Below, piece after piece: positions 33,170 through 44,470 of a stretch of DNA of 64,000 nucleotides. The stretch comes from Mesotaenium endlicherianum. Its lineage: Eukaryota; Streptophyta; Zygnematophyceae; Zygnematales; Mesotaeniaceae. A program made the position numbers and the translations under genes. Where the stretch lies: assembly GCA_009602735.1 (NCBI GenBank), contig WELA01011368.1, forward strand, positions 343,719 through 407,718, given 5' to 3'. Positions within the stretch are counted from its first letter, which is position 1, and the number at the start of each line of letters is the position of its first letter. The notes beneath the pieces are model-generated. The model did not search any database, was not told where the DNA came from, and saw only the letters and a list, made by a program, of their open reading frames with translations.

Positions 33170-34990
33170 GCAAAATATCATGACTTCACTAACTGCATTG
33201 TGTTTATGATTGAGCAGGATGACTCAAAAGCCGGAAACTCAAGAGAAAGAGAAGGGCGGAAGAGGCACATGCAAAATACTTGCACTTTCGTGGAGACATC
33301 GAATCATCCTCCATCTTTGCTCGGGAATCACAACGACTCCAACAACAGCGGGAGGCACAGAAGAAGAAGGAGGAGGAGGAACAGGCCAGACTGAGGCAGG
33401 AAGAACTGGACAGAAAAGCTGCAGAGGAGGCCAAGAAAGTAGAGGAGGAGAGGCAAGCTGAGGAGAGGCGGAAGCAGCAGGCTGAAGAAGAGTAGAGGAG
33501 AATCAGCAGCTACCGCTACACAGTACTGGGCAATGGCTTTGATCTACTGGAGGAGGCCTTCAAGTATGCTCAGAGAAGTCGCATTGAGTCACAGAAGGAC
33601 ATCCTCCAGAGGGAAGGGGAGACATCCGAAAACTTTGACAAGTATATAGAGGTCAGCACGGGGCTCCTCCTCTACCACGATTACGCGAGGATGGTAGGAT
33701 ATACGGTCAGAGAGGCCAAGGCAACGGCCCAGGTGAACTAAGCAGGGGCTGTATCAATTCCTGGTATCTGGGGGGAAGATAGGATCATCAAGATGATCCC
33801 CATGGACGCGAACAGCTTTAAGGAATTTACATTCCATAACAGGTTCAAGGCCATGTATCATGAGGTGGAGAGAAGGAGCTGGGAATTCTTGGCCAGGGAA
33901 ACCAGTCAACTAGACTTTGCAAGGCACTGGTACCCTTGTACTCTTAAAGGGACAGACCCTGCCTTCTTCCAAAAGCCCACCGATTGGCAGTGAATGACCA
34001 TCAACATGAGGGACCAGCAGAATGACGGGGGGACGGATGAGGATGTTCTAACAGACCTAAAGGGGAACATAGTATTGTCCCCTCACATTGCGGCTTGAGA
34101 CCCAAGATTGGATGGAGTCAGAGACTGCATGAGCCAAGAAATGCAGGGGGACAGAAGCAGGGCCCGAGAGTCATTCTCTAAAGGAAAGCACGCTTATGCC
34201 AAACGGGCAAGCAAGCAGGGGGAAAAGGACCTGTGTGCGATCCGGACTCAACAGCCCCCACCAGCACCCAAAAAGGGAAGGTCAGTGGGATATTCTTTTT
34301 CTCGGGAAGAACTGGAGCAGCTGACAGAAGAGACCCCAGAAGTCTCAGAGGAACCCGAGGACGGAGTGGAGGAGGAGTTAGAGGAAGACAAGGAGGAAGG
34401 CGAGGAGGAGGACACTAGCCCCGCCGTAATCCTGACACCTGCCACATCCCCTGTAAGGGAGAAGACGGGGTTGGCCCTGCAGCAACTCGCGCTAAAGAGG
34501 AGGATATCACTTGGCTGGGAACTGCCAGAGGAGAGAATCCATCTCCAGGCACGGAGACCTAGTCAGACAGGGCAGACAGGAGGGCTGCTAGAGAAATAGC
34601 CAGAGGCCTGCCGGCATCTCCCTCGCAGAGAGAGCATGTACCCTTAGCTCATGTCATGCAACATCCTTCTGGGATGCCGGTATATGTACCAGTCAGTTTG
34701 AGGGATGCCAAGGAGAAGGCTGCCTCCATTCAGTTTCAGACCGTGCAGGAGGAAACAGCACAGTTACTGCGTTCTCCGCCGGGTCCCTACACGGAGCCTC
34801 CCTCTCTGACAGGCTTCAGAAGACCCCAAGACAGGAGGAGGACTGAATCCCCTGACCATAGGGCCCCTGGGGCATCTCCCTCCTAAGGGCAGAGGGCCAA
34901 GGGCACAGCATGCTGGATGGGAGAGGGATCGGTAATTTCAGTTGGGGAAACCTATGTACCCTGTGTTAGTGTTGTCGAGGCGACAACATG
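33170..34990 (+). pseudogene. Extra coding region downstream of pol in element D
   Basis: About 1.8 kb on the pol strand with coding character. An N-terminal coiled-coil-like stretch (QRLQQQREAQKKKEEEEQAR) is followed by GNGFDLLEEAFKYAQRSR, YHDYARMVGYTVREAKA, SIPGIWGEDRIIKMIPMDA and FKAMYHEVERRSWEFLARE. An acidic tail (34108-34599) is rich in Glu/Asp with Pro. The first half is conserved in copy C at the protein level. No known family is recognised and no signal peptide or membrane segment is evident, so it does not look like an envelope. It shows several breaks. Confidence 0.72.
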
Positions 34991-35005
34991 TTAAGTTGGA
35001 GGGAT

Positions 35006-35724
35006 TGGAATGAATCCGTATACTGGTTTATATAATATTTATTTAAGTTTAATAGTTATTAAGTTCAGCCTGCTGAACTACAGTTAATAGTCAGTCTGCT
35101 GGATTATATATTTAATATCAGTTTAATGACTCAGCCAAAAGCAGCAGGCTGAAGTCAGCTTAAGTCAGCCCGCTGACACATTCTTTGCCAGCCAGCTGAC
35201 TTCCGTACTCGGTCGCAGCGATCTGCCTAGAGATGCATCTAGGTGTGGTGTGCTAGATGAATGGCCAGATGACATCCTTAGGATGGATGGCGATTCGGGA
35301 TGATGGGAGATGGCGGTGGATTTGGTTAACCGAGGTCCTGCCAGCGTGGTTAACTCCCGGGTAGGCGGTGCCATCGCACTGGCCGTTGAACAGTAAACTC
35401 ATTCCATGTACATATGCTAGGTATTGCTCTCGGGTTCGGCATTCGGAAATGAGGCCAACTCTCTTGTACAGCTTGCTGAGAGAGATCTGAATCCAAGGCG
35501 AGAAGCCATTGATACGCACTGTCTTCTAACCTTGCTTATGTATGAGTTTACTGATTGCATTGTTGATGCTAGTTTACTTGCCTTTGACTTACGAGTAATG
35601 TCCACTGCTAGTGTGTTGTCCTTTGCCGTTTAACCAGTTAACGGAAAATACCATAAAGATTACTTGCTGATATAAAGATCTTCATTAATTGTTAATCGCC
35701 TATTTGGTAAGTCGATTCATTTCA
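35006..35724 (+). repeat. 3' LTR of element D
   Basis: A 719-bp LTR preceded by the AAGTTGGAGGG tract and ending GATTCATTTCA next to the AAAAG flank. Confidence 0.92.
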
Positions 35725-36883
35725 AAAAGAGACTAACTTGACAGCTAACTGCCTAACCTCTGACATCCAGTTAATCTGACATTGAAACTACTGTCTATGC
35801 ATGCCATTCTGAAAGTTCTGACCCTGCTGTGGACCTTGCTGTCTCTGCTGGGGTGCTAAGTTGTGGTTTAGGCTGTGTATACTGAATAGGGTTTTGCTGT
35901 GGGACAAATGTTTGTTGAGTTCCTAAGCTTTGACACAATTCAAACCGTAAGGGCATCTTGTAGACAAATGACCTGGTTCATTGCGTGAGTAGCATATCCA
36001 GCTGTTGCGAATTGAGAGAGGAATATTTTGCCTAGGTCTAGGACCTTCTTCCTGCTTGACAGTAACAACCTCAACTCTCATCTTCTTAGACAAGTGCTGA
36101 GAGACCTTCTGCTCCTATTCGTTGTCTTCCTTGTTGCTACTCATGGACCTAGAGACCTCTATCACCTAAGTCCAACAACCATGCACATCAGCAGTGTTAA
36201 TTTGACGTGCTCTAGCAGCAATTGTACACAAATCTTCTGATAGTAGCTTTCTGGCCGTCCCCAAGTCTTCTTTCTCCAGGGCAGCTTGGGTGTCTTCTAT
36301 CATGTCCACCATGTCGGAGCAGACTCCCATGTGTAACTTCTTCATGTCGGAGAGTTTGTTGTCTCCCTTCAGGTCTTGTTTGAGCTTGGCTCTATTGACC
36401 TACTGCATCCACTTGTCGTTGTCGCCGTTGAATGTTGCCTTGTCTTTTGTGAGAGAAGTGACTAACTGCTGTAGTTGGCCTAATTGCTGTGAGACAGATA
36501 ATAGTGTGGGGCCTGCTTCCGGGGGAGGAGGAGGAGGAGGCTGAAATAACCGTTCCTGAAGATCTTGAACAAGCTGTTCTACCAGGGCTCGCTGGGAGGC
36601 TACTCCTGAGGATTCTTCCTCAGAAGGCGTGTGCCGTGTCAGGGAAGGATTCAGGATTTCTTGGAGTGTGGTCGCAGGAAGGGTAAGAGGTGGAGTTTGC
36701 TCAAATCTAACAGCGGCTGCTGTCATAACTAGGGCTTGTAAGCGAGCGAGAAGACGCCTGCTGTGAGCGTCTTTGTGTGTGACTGCGCGGAGGCGAATAC
36801 ATGACATGAGAGGGGTGAACTCAACTAAGCACTGTATTAGTGCGCTTGCATGGTTTGTGCTACTCTGCACTACTGTTAAGTAG
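35725..36883 (-). mobile_element. DIRS-like fragment 2, gag-like region (fossil)
   Basis: Minus-strand coding remnant running from about 36870 to 35725. It includes a 156-residue open stretch (36400-36870) with a helical, Leu/Gln-rich part, a run of eight Pro (LFQPPPPPPPPEAGP) and SQQLGQLQQLVTSLTKD. It is followed by further gag-like sequence ending in a Gln/Asn-rich tail near the D insertion. Assignment to a DIRS-type ORF1 rests on its look and on the neighbouring fragment, not on a diagnostic domain. Several breaks are present. Confidence 0.5.
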
Positions 36884-37060
36884 TTGCATTCTACTTCTCA
36901 GAGGCTGCTAGAATTTGAAAGTCAGAATAAGTGCAATCTTTCGTTTGGTGGATATTTCACTTTTGAAATTTCCCTCATTTTCAAACCTCAATTTGAGCCT
37001 TGCTCAAATAGTCAGATTTCAATCAAGATTGGGATTGTAAAGACATCAACACTCGGAGCT
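36884..37060. other. AT-rich spacer, nothing recognised
   Basis: Short stretch between the DIRS-like remnant and the TRIM array. No gene is seen. Confidence 0.4.
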
Positions 37061-37862
37061 TGTAGCGATACAAACAAAAAGGTAACTCGAGGTGCTTTTA
37101 TTTCGCACCAATTGTACTTATACAATTCAAACCGACAATTACGATCACATCAGCGACGTGTCGCACGCGCCGCATCCGGCCACGCGGCGGATCGTTACAC
37201 TCCTCCCATTTACAAGTGTGCACGTCTCGGGCACTCAGGCCCGGCGGCGCAAGGGACGTTGTTTCAAAATAGTGTTCTTTCTTTGCACAATTCAAAGATT
37301 GCCGTACGGTCGTATCATCAACACGTTTCGCACCTCGCGGGATTCAAACCCTCGTCTCTTGGACACGGTTGCGTAAGTTTGTGCTCCGATACCAATGTAG
37401 CGATACGAACAAAAAAGTAACTCCAGGTACTTTGATCGCGCGCCAATTTTACTTATACATTTCAAACCGACACTTCTGGTCGCATCCGAGTCGCACGCGC
37501 CGCATCCGGCCACGCGGTGGATCGTTGCACTCCTCCACCTACAAGTGTGCACGTCTCGGCCACAGGTCCCGGCGGCGCGAGGGACGTTGTCTCGGGATAG
37601 TGTTCTTTCTTTGCACAATCCAAAGATCGCCGTACGGTCGTACCATCAACGAGTTTTGCACCCCGCGGGATTTGAACCCTCGTCTCTTGGACACGGTTGC
37701 GTACGTTCGCGCTTCAATACCAATGTAGCGATACGAACGAAAAGGTAACTCGAGGTACTTTGATTGCGCTCCAATTGTACTTATACATTTCAAACCGACA
37801 CTTTCGGTTGCATCTGCGACGTGTTGCACGCGCCGCATCCAGCCACGCAGCGGTTCGTCACA
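37061..37862 (-). mobile_element. Tandem TRIM (terminal-repeat retrotransposon in miniature)
   Basis: Three LTRs (37061-37199, 37396-37529, 37724-37862, about 134-139 bp) alternate with two internal segments (37200-37395 and 37530-37723, about 195 bp). In minus orientation each internal segment starts with TTGGTATCGGAGC or a close relative, a tRNA-Met type primer site abutting the LTR end GCTACA. Each ends with a purine tract (GGGAGGAG or GTGGAGGAG) before the next LTR start. Flanks are GAGCT on the left and AAGCT on the right, a near-perfect target duplication. No coding capacity exists, as expected for TRIMs, which rely on other elements' proteins. Confidence 0.9.
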
Positions 37863-40418
37863 AAGCTTACACCAAATGAGTTAGAAGTAATTGCTTGACA
37901 AGTGTTTAAAAGCACCTGAATTGATCTCTAAACTAGGCACCCCGAAACACGTCCACCTGCACGAAATTGCAAGAAGATTTCCTTTCGAGCACTAACTATT
38001 GCCTAAGGCCCAAGTTACAGTGGCCAATTTATCAACGCAAATGGCGGGATTGAAAATTACTCGATCGTAGCAACGAAGATAAAAGTGACGACGAATTTCA
38101 AACAGATTGCAAGATGGTGTTTACGGTGTACACGCATGTGCTTGATTGAAAAAAATGGTAAAATCTCCCCTTTACGAAGTCGCGCTTTCTCTCCACGTAT
38201 TTTTCGAGCTCGATTTTACCTAACAACGCCCATTTCTACATCGAAGACTACGCACTAAAATCTCGCTAAAAGTTCAGACGAGTGGAGCGTGTACGCACTT
38301 GGTGAACGCAAATGTTGTTTTTTCTACTCCATGTTGTCCCAAAATTGCTGCATAAGAATATAAGGTACCCCAAGGGTACATCCTTATTTGAATATTCCAC
38401 CTAATAAATGAAGTGCCTTGACAGTCCTTGTCGATCGAGTGCTCGGCGAGGAGGGGTCATTCGAGGGGTTGAACACATTTCATGCTTTTAAAATATGCTC
38501 GAGAGTAGACTTGAAATGCCGAGGTCGATTCATTGCAACCAGATACTTCAATCAATTTTTTCACGAACTTCAATCAATAATTTTGCGCTTGGAGACCACC
38601 GTAAACAACACTTCAATCGTGCTCAATTTGAGAATGTACTTCTAGAACAACTGAGAACTTTTCAATCAAACAAATCCCCTTCAAATTGGCCACTGTAAAT
38701 TGGGCCTAACAAGTGTGGCAAGACCACCCCCACATAAGAAACCCGCATTCAGAAGCTAGTTTGTATAAGCGCTCGGAATTGGTCGGACGTTTTCTATTCG
38801 CAGGTCGACTTATTCGAATATCCAATTAGGGTGTATGAGGCCCTCTTCTGGTTTGAGATAGTGACGGGTCAGGCAGGTCGCAAGTATGACAGGGAGAGAA
38901 ACCCGGCGAGTAGGATTATTGGGATCCTTTTTTCCGTTCTTCTGTCGCACCCATCGTTGATACTAAAAGTTCCAAGAGTTAATAGTACTTTGGCATTAAA
39001 TGTATCAAAGTAGTGCACGTGAATAAATTGAAACTTGAATGTATGTGGTCTGGTATATTTGTAGGCGCGTGTCGCGCATCATTATGTTTTGTGTATACTA
39101 GGCACAAAGTGAATATCTTATTTGGTTTTTATATTTCACATGAATGACTTCTAATGTTTGGTAAGATAGTATTAATTGTTGCGTGGAATTCAAGATGTCT
39201 TAAATTAATAGAAATTTGTCATGAGGTGCCACATGGCAAAGTCTTATGTTTCTTATTTGAGACACGTGTGAGGAAGAGTGTTGCATGAGTTAATGTTGTG
39301 AAGTTTGAGACCAAAAGGCCTACAATAGTGTCAATGAGTCGAGGGAGCTGGTGATATCAAATGGTGTGCAAAACATATGAAGTTTTATTTAAAAGATATA
39401 TAAGAAAAAATCCAGGGACTGGGGGAGCCACTACGCCTCTTGAGGGGATGCATCGGCACATCGACATGTGTTTATGTGTGCACCATCTCTTTATGCTCAC
39501 CTTCTTACAGGGCAGGTTCCTTTTTGTCAGAGGTCTTTCTTACTTTCTTATAAAACCGTCTCAATCTTATGTGCCTAGCAATGTACTATGTGTCTTTCAA
39601 GTGGTGCAACTAGCAAGGTTTACTTAGTTTACAATAAGCCTTGTGAGTCTAAACAATAATTGTGCACAGAGGCACATCATTGAAACACCTGAAGTTATAA
39701 TTTAGTCGCCTACAGGGAATCTGCACTCACACGCTTACGCGCACGTCAGTTCGTCCAATGTCGACGAGTGTCGACAACATTGTTCAAACAGAATCGTAGA
39801 CTAAGTAAAGCCATTATGACTGGCCCCAGACTGGCCCCATCATTCCGACACAGTTCTGATCAATTTGGCACAAATCCGTAATTATCCGTGTTAGGAAATG
39901 GGTTATGCGTGGTCATGCGTGGTCATGCATCATATTGACCGCCGACTGCCATCGATTGGCCAAAGCGTCAGTAGTGTCAGGGCGTAAGCTCGTGTGAAAA
40001 CTTTGAAGCAGTTTTGTAGTGGTTCGTATGGGTTCGTAGCGGTTCGTAGCCAAGTTCGTAGCAGCCCTATACTTCTACAGTTCGTAACTTCGTGGTTCGA
40101 GTCAGTTCGAGTGCGGGGGCCAGTGGGGGCGCACGATTGCGCGGGGTGCGCATCGCCCAGCATCGCCCAGCATTACCCACCATAGCCCCTGCGCCAGTGT
40201 GCGCTAGTGCGTGGACTTCCGACATCGATTTCGCGCCTATCTCGGATCTCCTTCCCTTCAGCTGCCTTCAGCAAAGCTCTGCCTGAGCATGCACGTACTG
40301 AGTTGCAGTGAGCTTTTGCCTCGGCACTGCTCAGTAGGGCTTCGGGGATACTAGGGAGTATGGTTGCAGTTATCATTTACAGATCTAATTACCTTAGTTG
40401 ACGCATTGAGTTGCAGCT
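37863..40418. other. Intergenic region upstream of the FkbM gene
   Basis: 2.5 kb without a supportable gene. Short open frames (for example near 38418-38698 and 39361-39627) lack recognisable similarity or splice context. The last 400 bp are richer in GC and probably contain the promoter and 5' UTR of the gene at 40419. Confidence 0.5.
40019..40064 (+). repeat. Short GGTTCGTA tandem motif
   Basis: GGTTCGTA or GTTCGTAG recurs four times in about 45 bp, roughly 360-400 bp before the FkbM start codon. It could be a promoter-proximal repeat; no function is asserted. Confidence 0.6.
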
Positions 40419-43400
40419 ATGAAGTATCCACAACGTAACGGTCCATGGCCGAAATACATTCCCCTTTTGGGAATTCTCCTATTTGGTGGCTTTATATTGT
40501 ACCGATCGGTTGACAGCGGGGCTGCGACTGTGCAGACGCCTAACAGGAATGTCCAGGTTGAAGACGAGCAGTTATCGGAGGAGCCAGTGGCGAGAAAGAG
40601 TAGGCAGCATGTGATAGCAGACTCCGCCAAGTCTCAAGCCGAATCTAAGTTGCAAATAGAGCCAAGAAAGGCTGATGAGGATTCCGACATAACCCTTCTT
40701 GAATTCCAGAAGGTGCCGCTTGAAATAGGGGATCATAGTTGCAGCTCGGAAGCGATTGCAAGGCAAGAGACACAGATCAAATTTCAGAAGGATAAGGGCC
40801 TTGGGTGTGCCGAACCTGTAGACTTTGAACGCTTTGTCGCTTCCATCTGGCCGCCAAGTAGCGAAATGACTCTTGTGAATATAGGAGCGAATAAAGGTAG
40901 TCCATCTGAACCTTTGGTCCGTCACCTCGTGTCAGCTGGAGTGCTGTTTGTTTGTGGTCAATCCTACCTTCTGTTTGATGGTTCTGATCTTGGTCTTAGA
41001 GATTGCGTCTGTAAACATCGTGGGCGATTAAACTTCAGACGGGTACCTTGTGGGTCGACGTTGTTGTGGACAAGTATGAGGCCAATGTGCTGTGATGTAC
41101 CGAACGGTTACGGTTGTGTTGAATCGTGTCAAACGCTCCAGTTTAGCTTCGGTCACTGATAGACAAGTCCTGCCAGGTGGCAGTGTGGATATGCACATCA
41201 TTGGGTGCCTAATCAATTGTACCTCATGATATACTTTATTGCTTCTAGCCTCCTTGAAGATTGAGATGTCATCCTGCCATCTTACTCCATTGCTCCCTTT
41301 TTTGGTAAAAGATCACTTCAATATATCTTCTAAGCGGTGATCAGGTTTTTAAAGCCTAAAAGCAGCAGGTTTTTCTGCCTCCGTTCGCCAGCTGTGGAAA
41401 ATCTTCACCTGTCAAGTCACCCGCCTTTGTCCTGCATGGAATGTATGCAGGCTACAATGTTGCCAAGTGGATGGCATACTGGTCCCCGCAGTATGGAGTT
41501 GAACCAAAGTCGTGGGGCGCATATTTATTGAAGAGGTACAGCGAGGTCTTCACAAAGTGGTCCATGTGCGGAGTTTGTGGCGACTGCAACGAGGACTTGA
41601 AGAGGTGGCATCTAACGGGTGGGCGGAGACTTCCTTCCTTCCTTCCTTCAGTTCCTCTCTTCCCTAACTCACACGCTGTTCAGCACTACCTTCATTTCTT
41701 TTAGGCCTTGACGCTCATCAGTGCCTTCCTTTCCTTTTATCTTATCCATTCCTGCAGTTCCTGCATGCCTCTCATATTTCAAGAGTACCCTCCAACCCCC
41801 CCTTAGCATCTCCTTCAAGCCCTCCTCAGACACTGTTCCTGCCTCCACTCAAACATTGAGCATTCCAGCTCAGCATAAGACAGTGGCTTTCATGCAGTCG
41901 GCCAGTCATTGTGGCTGAAGCAAGTGGAGGCAAGGACATTAGTATGTGGGTGCAGCTGCAGGCTAGCTAGATGGGAGACGTTGAGAGCAATCCGACCATT
42001 ACTGCCGCTGCCGCGTCCTGTTTGGCCACTCATAGCATCTGGTTTTCATTGATATCACCGCTATCACCGCTAATTATTATAGCAGACTTAAATTACTTGT
42101 TGCAGTAGCACCAGAAGATGTCAACAAACAGCTCTGTTTCAAATAGCCCAGAAGTTCTTGTCGACCTTGTGTTGGCTTCTTCTGACCTTTTCACGTGCGT
42201 CTGGGTTGCTATTTGCCCCACCCTTTGACTTGCAGCCTACCATCAGTGGTGTGTTTATATTGCATCTGCAGGAAAGCAAAGCTTCACAGGCCATACTATC
42301 ATGATTTGTATCGGGTACCTGATAATAAAATGAAGTTCCACTACCCATATCGCGCCCTTTATTGCATGGCTGTTCAGATACAAAGACGACTGAAGTGCCC
42401 AGGATCCTGGCCCTGGAGCCATCCAAGCACACGTACAATCTACTGCGGGAGTTCCGGGTATTCACATTGCCCCCTCTTTTCCCTTTCCTGCCCCATTCTT
42501 TCCCCCCTCCCCTTTTATTGATGGCAGCCAGGTGTTGCAACAACAAGTGTGAGCGGGTATGGGACTCAAAGGTGAATCGTGAGGACCTTCTAATCCGAGG
42601 GATGCACACTGTTCTTCCTCTACATAATACACTAGACGACTTGGAGCCACATATAACAGGAGTGTACAGACATCTCGTGTGCCCGAGCACCCACACTGTT
42701 CGCCCCCTCACCTCCGGCACTGTACTTCTCTCAAGGGAGGACTTGGAGGGGCCAGGAGTGCAGTCGCCCTTTCCATCACATAAAGGATTGAGAAGGGTGC
42801 CCGTCAGTATAGCCACTGGCAGGTAGTGGCACTCATTCTTTGCTCCCGGCCTATCTGACGCTCATTGTTTGCAGAAATGGTCGGAGTACCCGCGGCTGGA
42901 GGTCCACCGCATGGCTGCCAGCAATGCCTCCTATGTCACCAAGTTTGTCGACACCAGGTAGGCCTCTTGTGCCCACCCGCCTGTATCTTTCTTCTACTCT
43001 CTCTTTCCCTCTCCCTCTTCACAGACAGCAGCAGGGAGCCGGCAGCCCACGGAATCAGTATCAGATGTTTGTGTTCATGTCGTTGTTCCGTAGCCTCGGA
43101 CGCATTCAGGGGACAACGTGCCGCTGTCAGTACTTCGTCTCCCTTTGGGCGGTTGCAGCTGGGAAGGGGTGGAAGCAGGGGCCTTTGGGGGCTTTGTAGG
43201 TCAGTCAGCCCCCCCTTTTGTCATCGCACTTTTGTCATTTGGCTAGTCCGTTAGTTTCACCACTTTGTGGGGAGCATCCCTAGGCCTCCCCAATGCCAGC
43301 GGCAGAGCCCCTAGCGCAAGTCTTCGCCGTCTGCCTCTCATGTTCTGTGCCTTGATTTTTGTGTGATTGGTGGCATGGGTTATATTCTTCCTGGGCATGC

Positions 43401-43623
43401 AGGCCAGGAGACGAGCTGCACAGCCTGGGCACCAGCTCCTCGGCAAACACCTCGGACGTGCAGGTGGTGTCGGTGGACGACCTCGTGCGGGACCTCAAGA
43501 TTGGGCACATGCACATCCTCAAGATTGACACCGAGGGGTGGGTCAGCGACCACGACGCAGCCGACCACTCATTCCTCTGGCTAGCCTTTTGTTCTCTCCT
43601 GTCATGGCCCTTGGTCTGATATG

Positions 43624-43669
<46 letters not shown>

Positions 43670-44434
43670 CCTCTCTCTCTCTCTCTCTCCCTCTCTCTCT
43701 CCCTCCCTCTCTCTCTCTCTCTCCCTCCCTCTCTCTCTCTCTCTCTCNNNNNNNNNNNNNNNNNNNNNNNNNNNNNNNNNNNNNNNNNNNNNNNNNNNNN
43801 NNNNNNNNNNNNNNNNNNNNNNNNNNNNNNNNNNNNNNNNNNNNNNNNNNNNNNNNNNNNNNNNNNNNNNNNNNNNNNNNNNNNNNNNNNNNNNNNNNNN
43901 NNNNNNNNNNNNNNNNNNNNNNNNNNNNNNNNNNNNNNNNNNNNNNNNNNNNNNNNNNNNNNNNNNNNNNNNNNNNNNNNNNNNNNNNNNNNNNNNNNNN
44001 NNNNNNNNNNNNNNNNNNNNNNNNNNNNNNNNNNNNNNNNNNNNNNNNNNNNNNNNNNNNNNNNNNNNNNNNNNNNNNNNNNNNNNNNNNNNNNNNNNNN
44101 NNNNNNNNNNNNNNNNNNNNNNNNNNNNNNNNNNNNNNNNNNNNNNNNNNNNNNNNNNNNNNNNNNNNNNNNNNNNNNNNNNNNNNNNNNNNNNNNNNNN
44201 NNNNNNNNNNNNNNNNNNNNNNNNNNNNNNNNNNNNNNNNNNNNNNNNNNNNNNNNNNNNNNNNNNNNNNNNNNNNNNNNNNNNNNNNNNNNNNNNNNNN
44301 NNNNNNNNNNNNNNNNNNNNNNNNNNNNNNNNNNNNNNNNNNNNNNNNNNNNNNNNNNNNNNNNNNNNNNNNNNNNNNNNNNNNNNNNNNNNNNNNNNNN
44401 NNNNNNNNNNNNNNNNNNNNNNNNNNNNNTCTCT

Positions 44435-44470
<36 letters not shown>

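Larger units (their letters stand above)
26843..35724 (+). mobile_element. Ty3/Gypsy chromovirus, family 2, copy D (fossil, full length)
   Basis: An 8.9-kb element with 5' LTR (26843-27558), PBS (27560-27571), gag (27594-29050), pol (about 29051-32896), an extra downstream coding region (about 33170-34990), polypurine tract (34993-35003) and 3' LTR (35006-35724). Flanking pentamers are GAAAG (26838-26842) and AAAAG (35725-35729), a near-perfect target duplication. LTRs differ by a few percent by eye, so it is older than copy B. Several breaks are present, and some single ambiguous bases mark assembly joins. It is inserted into a DIRS-like element. Confidence 0.93.

Noticed and set aside
33170-34990. 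Reading the extra region of element D as an envelope gene
   Set aside because: No signal peptide, hydrophobic anchor or cysteine pattern; it is coiled-coil and acidic instead.
42458-42826. Extension of FkbM exon 3, or an extra exon, into 42458-42826
   Set aside because: The exon ending at 42457 and the one starting at 42875 join in phase and give the expected domain spacing without it.
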